A DNA stretch of 64,000 nt from Marinospirillum sp031581385 (GCF_044810985.1 NZ_CP085242.1:2604001-2668000), one strand, 5' to 3'; positions 51,301-60,152 are shown, numbered from the stretch's first letter. Made by a program: numbers and translations. The notes: generated by a model not told the origin, from the letters alone.

Positions 51301-52259
51301 TGCAGACAAGGCAAGTGAAGGTGAGTTGGCAGGGATGTTTTTTTTTGGCTGAGTTTTCTGCCATGGCCAGCCCCTGTGAGCTTTTGATGGCATTGCCGCA
51401 GGAAAGGAAAAAACAGGCTGAGCAATTGGCTCACCTGGCGGCCGAAGAGGTCTGGCGAATAGAGAAAACCTACAGCCGCTATCGGCAGGATAACCTGTTC
51501 GCTCAGCTGCATCGTCACCCAGATCAGCCTCAAAGAGTTGACGCAGAAACAGCGCGTTTGCTGAATTTTGCCGATCAAGCCTGGCAGCTGTCAGAAGGCT
51601 TGTTTGATATCACCTCCGGAATTCTGCGCCAGGCCTGGACCTTTGATGGCAGTGACCGCTTACCTTCACCGGAAGCTGTAAAGGCTCTCTTGCCGCAAGT
51701 GGGTTGGGGCAAGCTCAATTGGCAAAGTGATGCGCCCACGGCTGAAGGTGAAGTGGCAGGCGGTTGGCTGACTCTGCCGTCGGGCATGGAGCTGGATTTT
51801 GGCGGCTTGGGCAAGGAATACGCGGCTGATCGTGCACTGGGTTTGATGATGCAACAATTGGAAGCCGAGCAATTGCCCTTATCTTCACAGCCAGGGCTGT
51901 TGGTTAATCTGGGCGGCGATCTGGCTTGCAGTGGCCCAGCAGATAAGGGAAAGCCCTGGCGGGTGGGGATCGAATCGCCTACGGAAGACGACCAGGCCTC
52001 CGAGGTACTGGAAATCAGTCGCGGAGGAATGGCAACCTCAGGAGACAGTCGGCGATATCTGATTCATCAGGGCAAGCGCTACAGTCACCTGCTTGATCCC
52101 CGAACCGGATGGCCCCTGGAAGATGCACCCCGATCAGTGACGGTTGCGGCTCCCAGCTGTGTGCAAAGTGGTTTGGTAGCCAGCCTGGCTCTCCTTCAAG
52201 GCTCTGGGGCGAAGGTGTTTCTGCAGGAAACCGGCCTGAAACATTGGATACTGGAGTAA
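51300..52259 (+). CDS. apbE: FAD:protein FMN transferase ApbE
   Basis: A 319-residue ApbE-type enzyme that attaches FMN to Ser/Thr of target proteins, or hydrolyses FAD. Motifs: TYSRYRQDNLFAQL, LDFGGLGKEYAADRAL, LVNLGGDLAC, and YSHLLDPRTGWPLE with Asp for metal binding. The start overlaps the DUF3570 stop (TAATG). No lipoprotein signal is evident at this start, so its location is unclear; ApbE normally works in the periplasm. An ATG 24 bases upstream is possible. Confidence 0.9.
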   Translation: MQTRQVKVSWQGCFFLAEFSAMASPCELLMALPQERKKQAEQLAHLAAEEVWRIEKTYSRYRQDNLFAQLHRHPDQPQRVDAETARLLNFADQAWQLSEGLFDITSGILRQAWTFDGSDRLPSPEAVKALLPQVGWGKLNWQSDAPTAEGEVAGGWLTLPSGMELDFGGLGKEYAADRALGLMMQQLEAEQLPLSSQPGLLVNLGGDLACSGPADKGKPWRVGIESPTEDDQASEVLEISRGGMATSGDSRRYLIHQGKRYSHLLDPRTGWPLEDAPRSVTVAAPSCVQSGLVASLALLQGSGAKVFLQETGLKHWILE

Positions 52260-52315
52260 CCGTTTTTTCATCAGGCTCCGTGTTAATATTGCCTTTTATT
52301 TAAAGGATTTCTGCG

Positions 52316-53218
52316 GTGTTGAAATTACTGGTCGGTGTGGCGCGCCCCAACTTTTTGACTTTGACCCTGGCTTGTATGGCTCTGGCGGCAGCCTGGGGCT
52401 GGTATGCCAGTGGGGCTCTGAACTGGCTTTCTGTGCTTCTGGTGTTGCTGGTGGCCCTGGCTGCTCACATCAGCGTCAATGCATTCAATGAATATTTTGA
52501 TTTTCGTTCCGGGCTGGACTATCTGACGGAAAGAACACCTTTCAGTGGTGGCAGCGGTACTTTGCTGAAGTATCCTGATCAGGCCGGGCAGGCCCTGGTG
52601 GTGGCTCTGGTAACCCTGTTTCTGGTGGTTGCTCTGGGTTTGTGGATTACCTTGCAGCAGGGTTGGGAGCTGCTGTGGATTGGGGTGCCGGGGGTGCTGA
52701 TGATTTATGCCTACACCCAGTATATCAACCGCTCCCCCTTCTTTTGTTTGCTGGCCCCCGGTGTTGGATTTGGTATGTTGATGACGCTGGGCGCTCTCTG
52801 GGTGTTCACGGATCAGTTATCAGCTGCTGCCTGGGTGTTAGCTATGATTGTCAGCCTGCTGGTCAGCAACCTTTTACTGCTAAATCAGTTCCCGGATGTG
52901 GAAGCCGATAAGCAGGTGGGGCGCAGGCACTATCCGATTGTTCTGGGACGTAAAGCCAGTGCCTGGATTTTTATAGGTTTTCTGGTTGTTAGCTATCTGG
53001 TTTTACTGGTTGCTGTCTGGCAGGCCTGGTTGCCTCCTGAAACCTTGTTGAGTCTGGTAACCCTGATTCCGGCGGTTATTCTGATGCGTGGCGTTGTGGC
53101 CAAGGCCAACAAGCTGCAGGAGTTGGTTCCCTTTATGGGGTTGAATGTGGCTCTGTGTCATCTTTATCCTCTGACTTTGGCAGCAGGCCTGGTTTGGGCC
53201 GGTGTTTATTCGAGCTGA
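52316..53218 (+). CDS. UbiA-family prenyltransferase
   Basis: A 300-residue integral membrane enzyme with about eight or nine hydrophobic helices. The first Asp-rich site is NAFNEYFDFRSGLDY and the second is DVEADKQVGRRHYPI, as in UbiA/MenA enzymes that bind prenyl diphosphate with Mg2+. MenA-like (dihydroxynaphthoate) activity is one possibility, but no men genes are nearby. The start is GTG after AAAGGA. Confidence 0.82.
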   Translation: MLKLLVGVARPNFLTLTLACMALAAAWGWYASGALNWLSVLLVLLVALAAHISVNAFNEYFDFRSGLDYLTERTPFSGGSGTLLKYPDQAGQALVVALVTLFLVVALGLWITLQQGWELLWIGVPGVLMIYAYTQYINRSPFFCLLAPGVGFGMLMTLGALWVFTDQLSAAAWVLAMIVSLLVSNLLLLNQFPDVEADKQVGRRHYPIVLGRKASAWIFIGFLVVSYLVLLVAVWQAWLPPETLLSLVTLIPAVILMRGVVAKANKLQELVPFMGLNVALCHLYPLTLAAGLVWAGVYSS

Positions 53219-53237
53219 ATTTTTTCAGGAGGTTAGT

Positions 53238-53903
53238 ATGTCTTTAACGGCTGTGATTACCGGTGCCAACCGGGGTATCGGTCTGGAGCTGGCGCGTCAC
53301 TACGCAAAGGAAGGTTATGCGGTTGTCGGTGTCTGCCGTCAGGCTTCGGATGAATTAAAAGCGGTGGCTGCAGAAATCATTGCAGGGGTGGATGTCACCC
53401 GGCAGGAAGGTATCGCCGAGATGATCACCAGCCTCAACGGCAGGAAAATTGACCTGCTGATCAACAATGCCGGGCTGCTGGCGGATGAAAAGCTGGGTGA
53501 GCTGGACCTGGATTCCATTCGCAAACAAATGGAAATCAACGCCTATGCACCTCTGAAAGTGACCGAAGCGCTGCTGCCCAACCTGAAAGAAGGCAGCAAG
53601 GTAGCTCTGATCACCAGTCGCATGGGTTCCATTGCCGACAATGACTCAGGTGGTCGTTATGGCTATCGGGCTTCCAAGGCGGCTTTGAATGCCTTCGGCA
53701 AATCCCTGGCCATGGATCTGAAGCCTGAAGGCATTGCTGTGGCTCTTCTGCACCCCGGTTTTGTCAAAACCCGCATGGTCAACTTTGGTGGTTTGATCAC
53801 TCCCGAGGAAGCAGCCCAGGGTTTGGCTGCACGTATTGCTGATTTGAATCTGGAGAATACCGGCAGCTTCTGGCATAGTAACGGTGAACTTTTGCCCTGG
53901 TAG
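53238..53903 (+). CDS. Short-chain dehydrogenase/reductase
   Basis: A 221-residue cytoplasmic SDR. The cofactor motif is TGANRGIGLELARHYA, the NNAG motif is LLINNAGLLAD, and the catalytic Ser-Tyr-Lys is in LITSRMGS and YGYRASKAALNAF. It resembles C-factor/carbonyl reductases. CAGGAGG precedes the ATG at 53238; the frame reads back into the prenyltransferase but is not used. The substrate is unknown. Confidence 0.88.
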   Translation: MSLTAVITGANRGIGLELARHYAKEGYAVVGVCRQASDELKAVAAEIIAGVDVTRQEGIAEMITSLNGRKIDLLINNAGLLADEKLGELDLDSIRKQMEINAYAPLKVTEALLPNLKEGSKVALITSRMGSIADNDSGGRYGYRASKAALNAFGKSLAMDLKPEGIAVALLHPGFVKTRMVNFGGLITPEEAAQGLAARIADLNLENTGSFWHSNGELLPW

Positions 53904-53918
53904 AGGCTCCTAATTTAA

Positions 53919-54281
53919 ATGAACCTTACTCATCAACAGAAGAACACCTGTCTGAACCGGTTTTTACTGGTTGTTTTTCTGTTGTCCCTGTTTTCAGGCC
54001 AGGTGATGGCTACTGATCAGTCAGTCACCTGGGAGAAAGAGCACCCGTCCATCAAAGAACCCTGCGAACAAGCCTGTGAGTCAGCTCATCAGCAGGCCAT
54101 GGATATGGAAGAGATGAATTGTGAGGCTGACCAGTGTGCTCAGTGTCATTACTTCTCGCTGATTCCTCAGGTGACTTCCACTGAAGCCTCTTTTCTGGCA
54201 GATCGCCTGTTTCTTTCCAGACTTCCCACCCACCAGTCTTTTTCCCTGCGTATCGAGCGCCCCCCGAAACTCTCTGCCTGA
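53919..54281 (+). CDS. Cys-rich exported protein of a copper locus
   Basis: A 120-residue protein with a long signal peptide (LLVVFLLSLFSGQVMA). The mature N-terminal half holds five Cys and several His/Met: EPCEQACESAHQQAMDMEE, then NCEADQCAQCHYF. The C-terminus is ERPPKLSA. The layout recalls DUF2946-like small periplasmic proteins of copper operons. Metal binding is inferred from residues and from the multicopper oxidase gene 45 bases downstream. Confidence 0.6.
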   Translation: MNLTHQQKNTCLNRFLLVVFLLSLFSGQVMATDQSVTWEKEHPSIKEPCEQACESAHQQAMDMEEMNCEADQCAQCHYFSLIPQVTSTEASFLADRLFLSRLPTHQSFSLRIERPPKLSA

Positions 54282-54326
54282 TCGGCCTTTTTTGTTTTTT
54301 TAATTGATCAGCAAGAGGTTTTTATC

Positions 54327-55853
54327 ATGCAGCGTCGTGATTTCCTGCGCCTGAGTGCGCTGGGTTTTCTGATGACCCCTCTGGCGGTTGGTGTCTTCAC
54401 CAGCCAGGGCAGTGCATCTCCTTTTTCGGGTTTCTCCAGTGGCATCCGCCCTGAAGATCTGCCTGAAAACCAGGCATTGAAGAGTCTGCCCCGCTTGACC
54501 AACCAGGCTTCCGACAGGGGTTTCAGTACCCGGATGCGCATAGCGCCCACCGAAGTTGCCCTGGTGGAAAATCGCAAAACCAGCCTGTGGCTGTACGATG
54601 GCAAGTTGACGCCCCTGATTGAAGTGACCGAGGGTGACTCAGTTGAAGTGGCTGTGGACAACCAACTGCACCAACCGACCACCATTCATTGGCATGGCCT
54701 TAGAATTGCTGCGGATCAGGATGGGGCACCCCATGACCTGATTAAAGCAGGCGAGCAAAAAACCTATCGCTTTACGGTGCCGGAAGGCAATGCCGGGCTG
54801 CACTGGTTTCACCCCCATCCCCATGATTATCTCGCCGAGCAGATTGCTCACAGTCTGGCGGGTGTTTTCCTGGTCAACCCCAGGCAGGACCCGGTGCCTG
54901 CCAGTATTGCTTCCCACTTGTTGGTGGTCACTGATTTGCGCCTGGATGAACAGGCTCAGGTTGCACCTTCCATTCACCCGGACTGGATGAATGGTCGTGA
55001 AGGCAATCTGGTGCTGGTCAATGGTCAGCGCAATCCTCAGCTGGAAGTGGCGCCGGGTGAAACCTTCCGCCTGCAGATGGTCAATGCCTGTGCCGGGCGC
55101 TATCTGCGTCTGAATCTTCAGGAGCATGACCTGCAACTGATCGGAACCGATGGCGGCTATCTGGAAAAACCGGTGGCTCTGGATGAATTGCTGCTGGTGC
55201 CCGGTCAGCGTTGTGATCTGCTGGTCACAGCTAGTGAATCCAGAAAGCAGCGTTTTCAACTCCTGAGCCTGCCTTATGACAGGGGCAGAAGAGGGCCGCC
55301 CATGCTGGTTCAGGGTGAGCAAACCGAAACACTGCTGACGCTGGTGACCGGGCAGGGTGAAGTGCGACCAGCCGTCGAACTGCCTGCCCGTCTTCAGGAA
55401 ATTCAGCCACTGGGTGAGCCGGAAATCCAGCGCCGGGTCGATCTCAGCGAAGACATGCCGATGGGGCGTCGTGGCGGTATGCGGGGACCACATCACCAGG
55501 ATGGTCGCCCACCGATGCGTTTTTTGCTGAATGGTGAAGCCTATTCACCGGGTGATGTCATGTTTGAAGGCAAAGTGGGCAAGGTTGAAGAATGGGAGGT
55601 TTTCAATGCTTCAGGCATGGACCATCCTTTCCATATCCACGGCACGCATTTCCAGGTGGTGGCTATCCAGAACTGGAAAGGTGACTGGCATTCACCTGAA
55701 TATGCGGCCTGGCAGGATACGGTCAACCTGAAATCGCATCAGAAAATGAAGCTGAGAATGGTGTTTCGGCAGCCGGGAGAATGGATGTTCCACTGCCATA
55801 TTATCGAACATGAAGAAATGGGCATGATGTCCAGTATTCGTATCACTGACTGA
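54327..55853 (+). CDS. Multicopper oxidase, CueO-type, Tat-exported
   Basis: A 508-residue periplasmic oxidase, probably of Cu(I). The Tat signal has the twin-Arg RRDFLRL at residues 3-9. The four copper-ligand blocks are IHWHGLR, HWFHPHPH, HPFHIHGTHF and HCHIIEHEEMGMM, giving T1, T2 and T3 copper sites with axial Met. A Met/Gly/His-rich stretch (DMPMGRRGGMRGPHHQDG) lies where CueO has its Met-rich insert. It is the first large gene of the copper operon. Confidence 0.92.
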   Translation: MQRRDFLRLSALGFLMTPLAVGVFTSQGSASPFSGFSSGIRPEDLPENQALKSLPRLTNQASDRGFSTRMRIAPTEVALVENRKTSLWLYDGKLTPLIEVTEGDSVEVAVDNQLHQPTTIHWHGLRIAADQDGAPHDLIKAGEQKTYRFTVPEGNAGLHWFHPHPHDYLAEQIAHSLAGVFLVNPRQDPVPASIASHLLVVTDLRLDEQAQVAPSIHPDWMNGREGNLVLVNGQRNPQLEVAPGETFRLQMVNACAGRYLRLNLQEHDLQLIGTDGGYLEKPVALDELLLVPGQRCDLLVTASESRKQRFQLLSLPYDRGRRGPPMLVQGEQTETLLTLVTGQGEVRPAVELPARLQEIQPLGEPEIQRRVDLSEDMPMGRRGGMRGPHHQDGRPPMRFLLNGEAYSPGDVMFEGKVGKVEEWEVFNASGMDHPFHIHGTHFQVVAIQNWKGDWHSPEYAAWQDTVNLKSHQKMKLRMVFRQPGEWMFHCHIIEHEEMGMMSSIRITD

Positions 55854-55863
55854 GGAGGCAAAT

Positions 55864-55989
55864 ATGCATTTTAATGAAGGTTTTAACATGATGGGCGGAA
55901 TGATGCCCATGGGTTTGATCGGATGGGGCTTGTTGTTGCTGATCGTGTTGGGGATAGCCGCTCTGCTGAAGTATCTTTTCACTAAATAA
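55864..55989 (+). CDS. 41-residue Met-rich single-TM peptide
   Basis: Starts MHFNEGFNMMGGMMPMG and continues with one hydrophobic helix (LIGWGLLLLIVLGIAALL) and the tail KYLFTK. Five Met within nine residues (Met9, 10, 13, 14 and 16) sit just before the membrane, as in Cu(I)-binding patches. GAGGAGG sits 5 bases before the ATG. It lies between the oxidase (10-base gap) and DUF411 (2-base gap) on the same strand. No family recognised. Confidence 0.72.
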   Translation: MHFNEGFNMMGGMMPMGLIGWGLLLLIVLGIAALLKYLFTK

Positions 55990-55991
55990 CC

Positions 55992-56450
55992 ATGAGGATG
56001 ATGTTTATGTTCAAGAAAAGTTTCTGGATCAGTCTGGTTGCTTCCCTGTTGCTGGCCAGTCCAGCCTGGGCGGATTCCGTGATGCAGGTTTACAAAAGTG
56101 CCAGCTGCGGCTGCTGCAAGGATTGGGTCACACATATTGAGGAAGCAGGCTTTGAGGTGGAAACCCATAACCTGCAGGATGTGAACAGCAAAAAACAGGA
56201 ACTGGGCCTGCCTTATCAACTGGCTTCCTGCCACACGGCAGTGATTGACGGCTATGTGATTGAAGGCCACGTTCCTGCCGACGATATCAAGCGGTTGCTC
56301 AGTGAACGCCCGGAAATCAACGGTCTGGCGGTACCGCGTATGCCGCATGGTTCACCCGGCATGGAAACGGGACGCAAGGACCCTTATGAAGTGGTCAGCT
56401 TTGATCTGGAAAAACAGCAGCTTGAAGTCTGGTCAGAATACAATCAGTAA
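55992..56450 (+). CDS. DUF411 periplasmic metal-binding protein
   Basis: Up to 152 residues, with a Sec signal ending SPAWA. The DUF411 core is VYKSASCGCCKDWVTHIEEA, where CGCC is a likely Cu(I) site, then LASCHTAVIDGYVIEGHVP with a third Cys and a His. The fold is thioredoxin-like. Found in copper-resistance regions. The frame has several ATGs; the one at 56007 with AGG nine bases upstream is as likely as 55992. Confidence 0.87.
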   Translation: MRMMFMFKKSFWISLVASLLLASPAWADSVMQVYKSASCGCCKDWVTHIEEAGFEVETHNLQDVNSKKQELGLPYQLASCHTAVIDGYVIEGHVPADDIKRLLSERPEINGLAVPRMPHGSPGMETGRKDPYEVVSFDLEKQQLEVWSEYNQ

Positions 56451-56467
56451 GCCTTAACTGACCCGCT

Positions 56468-56497
56468 GCAGGTTGGCCGCAAAAACAGCCAACCTGC
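56468..56497. terminator. bidirectional hairpin between convergent genes
   Basis: GCAGGTTGGC (56468-56477) pairs with GCCAACCTGC (56488-56497) around a 10-base loop. It separates DUF411 from the convergent anchor gene. No T run follows on either strand, so efficiency is unclear. Confidence 0.5.
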
Positions 56498-56504
56498 CGC
56501 TCCT

Positions 56505-57155
56505 TTACAGCACCCGTTTGACTTCCCGGTAATCTCCGCCCAGCTGCAAAACCAGGGTTACCTCTTCCGAGGTTCGGTTTCTGAAAAACCAGCCATGTTT
56601 GCCCGTAAAGGCAGCGGTCAGCTCACCCTCGTCACTTCTGACACCGCGCCCTTTTTCGTAAGAAACGGACTGGCCCTTGGCATTGCCATGGGTGTCGTAA
56701 TTGAGCGGGCCTTCAATTCCTTCCCAGCTGAAACGAGCTACATCGCCTTCATTCATCACCAGTTTGAATTCGGTGCCCTGACCGGGTGTCAGGGTGACTC
56801 TGACTTCATCACGCCAGGTTTTTTCAGCCTCGGTCTCAGCCTCGGTCTCGGATGCATCCACTGCATTCACTGCCTCAGGAGCGACAGCTTCATCAACTTT
56901 CGTGGTGGCAACCGGTTCAGCCGGTTCGGGAGGATTCTCCTCCATTGCTGCCTCTTCTGCCAACTGCTGCTTAATCTCTCCCATTTCGGTCAGGCCCAGC
57001 CAGCGGCCCACACCGGTTGGGTCCAGGGCATATTCAGCCGGGAGCACCACCGTCAGCAGAATAACCACAGCAGCAATAAGTGCCAGCAGAGTGGAGCGGA
57101 TGAGCTGCCCGGTAGACGGCAGTTCGGCGCGGGAAGGTTGGTTGGAGTTATACAT
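56505..57155 (-). CDS. Transmembrane anchor protein beside HupE
   Basis: A 216-residue protein with a short cytoplasmic N-terminus, one TM helix (LLALIAAVVILLTVVLPAEY), a Glu/Pro/Ala-rich linker (about 65-110) and a periplasmic beta domain with FKLVMNEGDVARFSWEG and NRTSEEVTLVLQLGGDYREV. Proteins of this kind are regularly next to HupE/UreJ permeases, as here. It follows hupE on the same strand and may dock it to a periplasmic metal source. Confidence 0.68.
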   Translation of the reverse strand: MYNSNQPSRAELPSTGQLIRSTLLALIAAVVILLTVVLPAEYALDPTGVGRWLGLTEMGEIKQQLAEEAAMEENPPEPAEPVATTKVDEAVAPEAVNAVDASETEAETEAEKTWRDEVRVTLTPGQGTEFKLVMNEGDVARFSWEGIEGPLNYDTHGNAKGQSVSYEKGRGVRSDEGELTAAFTGKHGWFFRNRTSEEVTLVLQLGGDYREVKRVL

Positions 57156-57176
57156 GGTGAATCACCTCTGAAAAAA

Positions 57177-57911
57177 TCAAGCCGCAAAGAAGCCGGTCAG
57201 TTGATAGCCAATAAGAATAAACCCGGCACTCATCATGCTGACATTGGCGGTATAAGCATGTCGCCAGAAGCTGGCATGGCGTCGCCAATAGCCCATCAGA
57301 ATCAGAATGGCACTCAGGGCCAGCAGCTGGCCGATCTCGACACCGACATTGAAAGCCAACAGGTTGGGCAGAAGCCCATCCGGCGAAATATCATATTCGA
57401 TGATCTTGGTTGATAACCCAAAACCGTGGAAGAGCCCGAAAATCAGCGTGGCAGCGCGGGTGTCTGGCTGAAAACCAAACCAGCGCTGATAGGCACCAAG
57501 ATTATCCAGAGCCTTGTAAACTACTGAAAGGCCGATGATGGCATCTATGAGGTAACTGTTGATGCCGATGTCGAAGTACACGCCCAGCAGCATGGTGGAC
57601 GAGTGCCCCACTGCAAAGAGGCTGACGTAGAGCGCGATATGCTGCATGCGATATAGAAAGAAAATCACACCCAGCAGGAACAGCAGGTGATCATAGCCGG
57701 TGACCATGTGTTTGGCCCCCAGGTAGATAAAGGATACAAGGTGTATCCCTGTGATTTCCTGAATATAGCCCTTGTCGCCCTGAGCAACGGCATGAGCCAG
57801 AGCCTCGGGACTGATGGTGATCAGCAATAAACCGAACAGGCAGATCATCGCAAATGCGCTGCGATTTACCGGCAGCCAATGGCTGCAACGGCTGAGAAGG
57901 GACGACAGCAT
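57177..57911 (-). CDS. HupE/UreJ-family membrane protein
   Basis: A 244-residue membrane protein with about seven hydrophobic segments. HupE/UreJ hallmarks: GIHLVSFIYLGAKHMVTGYD with His/Asp, LLFLLGVIFF, FAVGHSSTMLLGVY, and FGLFHGFGLS. Members are proposed metal permeases (Ni, Co). In this copper island, copper or a related ion may be handled. CGGAG is 7 bases before the ATG at 57911; a longer frame has no support. Confidence 0.8.
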   Translation of the reverse strand: MLSSLLSRCSHWLPVNRSAFAMICLFGLLLITISPEALAHAVAQGDKGYIQEITGIHLVSFIYLGAKHMVTGYDHLLFLLGVIFFLYRMQHIALYVSLFAVGHSSTMLLGVYFDIGINSYLIDAIIGLSVVYKALDNLGAYQRWFGFQPDTRAATLIFGLFHGFGLSTKIIEYDISPDGLLPNLLAFNVGVEIGQLLALSAILILMGYWRRHASFWRHAYTANVSMMSAGFILIGYQLTGFFAA

Positions 57912-57994
57912 TAAAGTCTCCGAAAAAGCAGATATAAGATGTGCATATGAATACCATCCAGGTGAGGGGAATACAATCAGTGAAACCTGCACAC

Positions 57995-58023
57995 AAAAAA
58001 GCCCGGCTCAGAATGAGCCGGGC
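57995..58023 (-). terminator. Rho-independent terminator after the kinase at 58105
   Basis: On the minus strand a perfect 10-bp stem (GCCCGGCTCA/TGAGCCGGGC, 58001-58023) with a 3-base loop leads into TTTTTT (58000-57995). It ends the regulator-kinase transcript ahead of hupE. Confidence 0.92.
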
Positions 58024-58104
58024 AAAGATTACGCTATCGCTCCAACTGGCTGCTGTAATGCCAGTGAGGTCATAGTAATCAAACAGGCTGAATCGAAACT
58101 GAAG

Positions 58105-59451
58105 TCAGTGTATTTTTCCGGGAAGAAAAATGCTGACTTGCAGGCCGGGGCTGTTGGTGAAAACAAGATGACCACCATAACGTGTAACTATTTCATGGAC
58201 TATGGCCAGGCCCAGACCGTAACCGGGTTTCTGCTCATCCAGGCGCAGCCCTCGGGTACCGAGTTCCTGTAAGTTCCGGGGGTCAACACCCGGACCATCA
58301 TCCTGAATGTGAATTTCCAGATTGTCCGGGGTTTCTGCCAGCTTCATCAGAACACGGCTTTTTGCCCACTTGCCCGCATTATCAAGCAGATTGCCCAGCA
58401 ACTCATTCATGTCCTGCTCTTCCACAGGCCAGCATTGATCCATATCCACGGAAATATCCATTTCAAAATGCTTGTCAGGATAAAGCCTGCCCAGCACCCA
58501 GAGTAAATCACGAGCCTGACGTACCGGTTTTGCATTCTGACCGGCCTGGGGTCCGGCAAAATGGCTGCGGCGCATCTCTTTTTCCAGCTGGTGATGGACG
58601 TCTTTAAGGCGCAGGGCCATTTGCCTGCGTTGTTCTTCTGTCAAGGGACAGCTTTGATCTTCAAGCATTTGCTGAACCGCAGATAAAGGTGTCTTGACAC
58701 TGTGCGACAGGTTGGCCAGAGCTTCACGAGAGCGTTTAAGGCGCTGCTCCAGGGTTTCAAGCAGCAGGTTCAGTTGGTTGATTAAGGGAGTGAACTCCCT
58801 GGGAGAAGGATTCAGCTTCAGGCGGGTGATTTCTCCCTGTTGCAGTCGAGACAAGGCTTTCTGGAGCTGTTCGGTGGGTCGCAAGGATAAAAGAACAGCA
58901 CCGTAAATCATCGCAATCAGCATTACCAGAAGCCCTGAAACCACGATGGCAGCCCAGACGTGGAGTTGACTCTGACTGGCTTTAATCTGGGTGAGGTCTT
59001 CAGCAACCAGCAACAGGATCGTCTGATTGTTTATTTGCACTTCGCGTCGATACACCAGCAGGCGCAGGGGGTCGTCAGAACCGGATAAATACGCACGATG
59101 GGAAATGAAGCCGGTTTTCCGGGTGTTCAACAGGGGTTCAAAAGCGGGTCGCCAATGCGACGGCGAGATAAGCGTTCTTTCCTGCGAATGAATCACAAAG
59201 GCATGGTGAAACACAGACTCAAAGTAGTCAGCCGTTCGGTACAGGGGGTTGTCGGTCAACTGATTCTCAACAAGAGTGTCTTCCAGAAAATCGGCCTCTT
59301 CAGTCAGGCGTTGCTGGACAAAGTCCCGGGACATACGATCCAAAAGCATGCCGTGGATGATCCAGGCCAGCAGCATGAAGAAGGTGGCAAAAGGCAGCAA
59401 TAAAAGCAGTAGAGTGGATCTTATCGAGGTGGGGCGCTTAATTCGAAGCAT
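58105..59451 (-). CDS. PhoQ-type sensor histidine kinase
   Basis: A 448-residue kinase. TM1 at about 13-33, a periplasmic sensor at 35-160, TM2 at 165-187, HAMP, and an H box of the PhoQ/FeuQ form LANLSHSVKTPLSAV with His250. N box LLGNLLDNAGKWAKS, G1 DDGPGVDP and G2 GYGLGLAIV are intact. It overlaps its regulator by 14 bases. By position it probably senses copper or envelope stress for the adjacent copABs genes. Confidence 0.88.
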   Translation of the reverse strand: MLRIKRPTSIRSTLLLLLLPFATFFMLLAWIIHGMLLDRMSRDFVQQRLTEEADFLEDTLVENQLTDNPLYRTADYFESVFHHAFVIHSQERTLISPSHWRPAFEPLLNTRKTGFISHRAYLSGSDDPLRLLVYRREVQINNQTILLLVAEDLTQIKASQSQLHVWAAIVVSGLLVMLIAMIYGAVLLSLRPTEQLQKALSRLQQGEITRLKLNPSPREFTPLINQLNLLLETLEQRLKRSREALANLSHSVKTPLSAVQQMLEDQSCPLTEEQRRQMALRLKDVHHQLEKEMRRSHFAGPQAGQNAKPVRQARDLLWVLGRLYPDKHFEMDISVDMDQCWPVEEQDMNELLGNLLDNAGKWAKSRVLMKLAETPDNLEIHIQDDGPGVDPRNLQELGTRGLRLDEQKPGYGLGLAIVHEIVTRYGGHLVFTNSPGLQVSIFLPGKIH

Positions 59452-60103
59452 TGAAACGATACCCCTGGCCGCGAAGAGTCAGGATCACTTCCTTGCCCAG
59501 CATTCTGCGTAATCGCAGGATATAAGCTTCAATGATATTTTCGGAAGGATTGTCATCCAGGCTGTAAAGCTGCTCCATGAGGGCTTCCTTGGGGAAAATG
59601 CGCTGAGGCCTGCTCATCAGGCAGCGCAACAATCTGAACTCAGTTCCCGTTAAATGATGGGTATCCTGCTGAGGCGTGATAATTTGCTGGCGTTCTTCAT
59701 CCAGCTCATAGCCTTCCACAACCAGCTTACTCAGAAGTCGTCCTTCACTGCGTCGGCTCAAAGCTTCCAGACGCGCCAGTAACTCTTCCATCTGGAAAGG
59801 TTTGGCAAGGTAGTCATCCGCCCCGGATTTAAGCCCGTTGACTTTGTCCTGCCAGTCACCACGGGCCGTGAGTATCAATACGGGTAGCTTGATCTGCTCG
59901 GCTCGCCATCCTTTCAGGGTATCCAGCCCACTGCCTTCCTTTAACCCCAGATCCAGAATCGCCAGGCGGTAATCCTCCTGACGCCCCAGGATCAGTGCCT
60001 GATCGGCCCGGTCGGTCCAGTCCACGGCATAGCCTGCTCGCTGTAATTGACTGCAAAGAGATTCGCCCAGCAAGGCATCATCTTCTGCCAGTAATAAACG
60101 CAT
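59438..60103 (-). CDS. PhoP-type response regulator
   Basis: A 221-residue OmpR-family regulator. Receiver: AEDDALLGE, phosphoacceptor Asp51 in LAILDLGLKEGSG, LAKPFQ. Winged helix: HLTGTEFRLLRCLMSRPQRI and LTLRGQGYRF. It is divergent from the cupredoxin-copA-copB operon, with 11-bp-phased direct repeats between (60153-60202) as likely sites. Confidence 0.9.
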   Translation of the reverse strand: MRLLLAEDDALLGESLCSQLQRAGYAVDWTDRADQALILGRQEDYRLAILDLGLKEGSGLDTLKGWRAEQIKLPVLILTARGDWQDKVNGLKSGADDYLAKPFQMEELLARLEALSRRSEGRLLSKLVVEGYELDEERQQIITPQQDTHHLTGTEFRLLRCLMSRPQRIFPKEALMEQLYSLDDNPSENIIEAYILRLRRMLGKEVILTLRGQGYRFNASN

Positions 60104-60152
60104 TGCCCGTTACTCCCGCGTGATTTTTGACCTTCCAGTTTCAGGCATCCTG

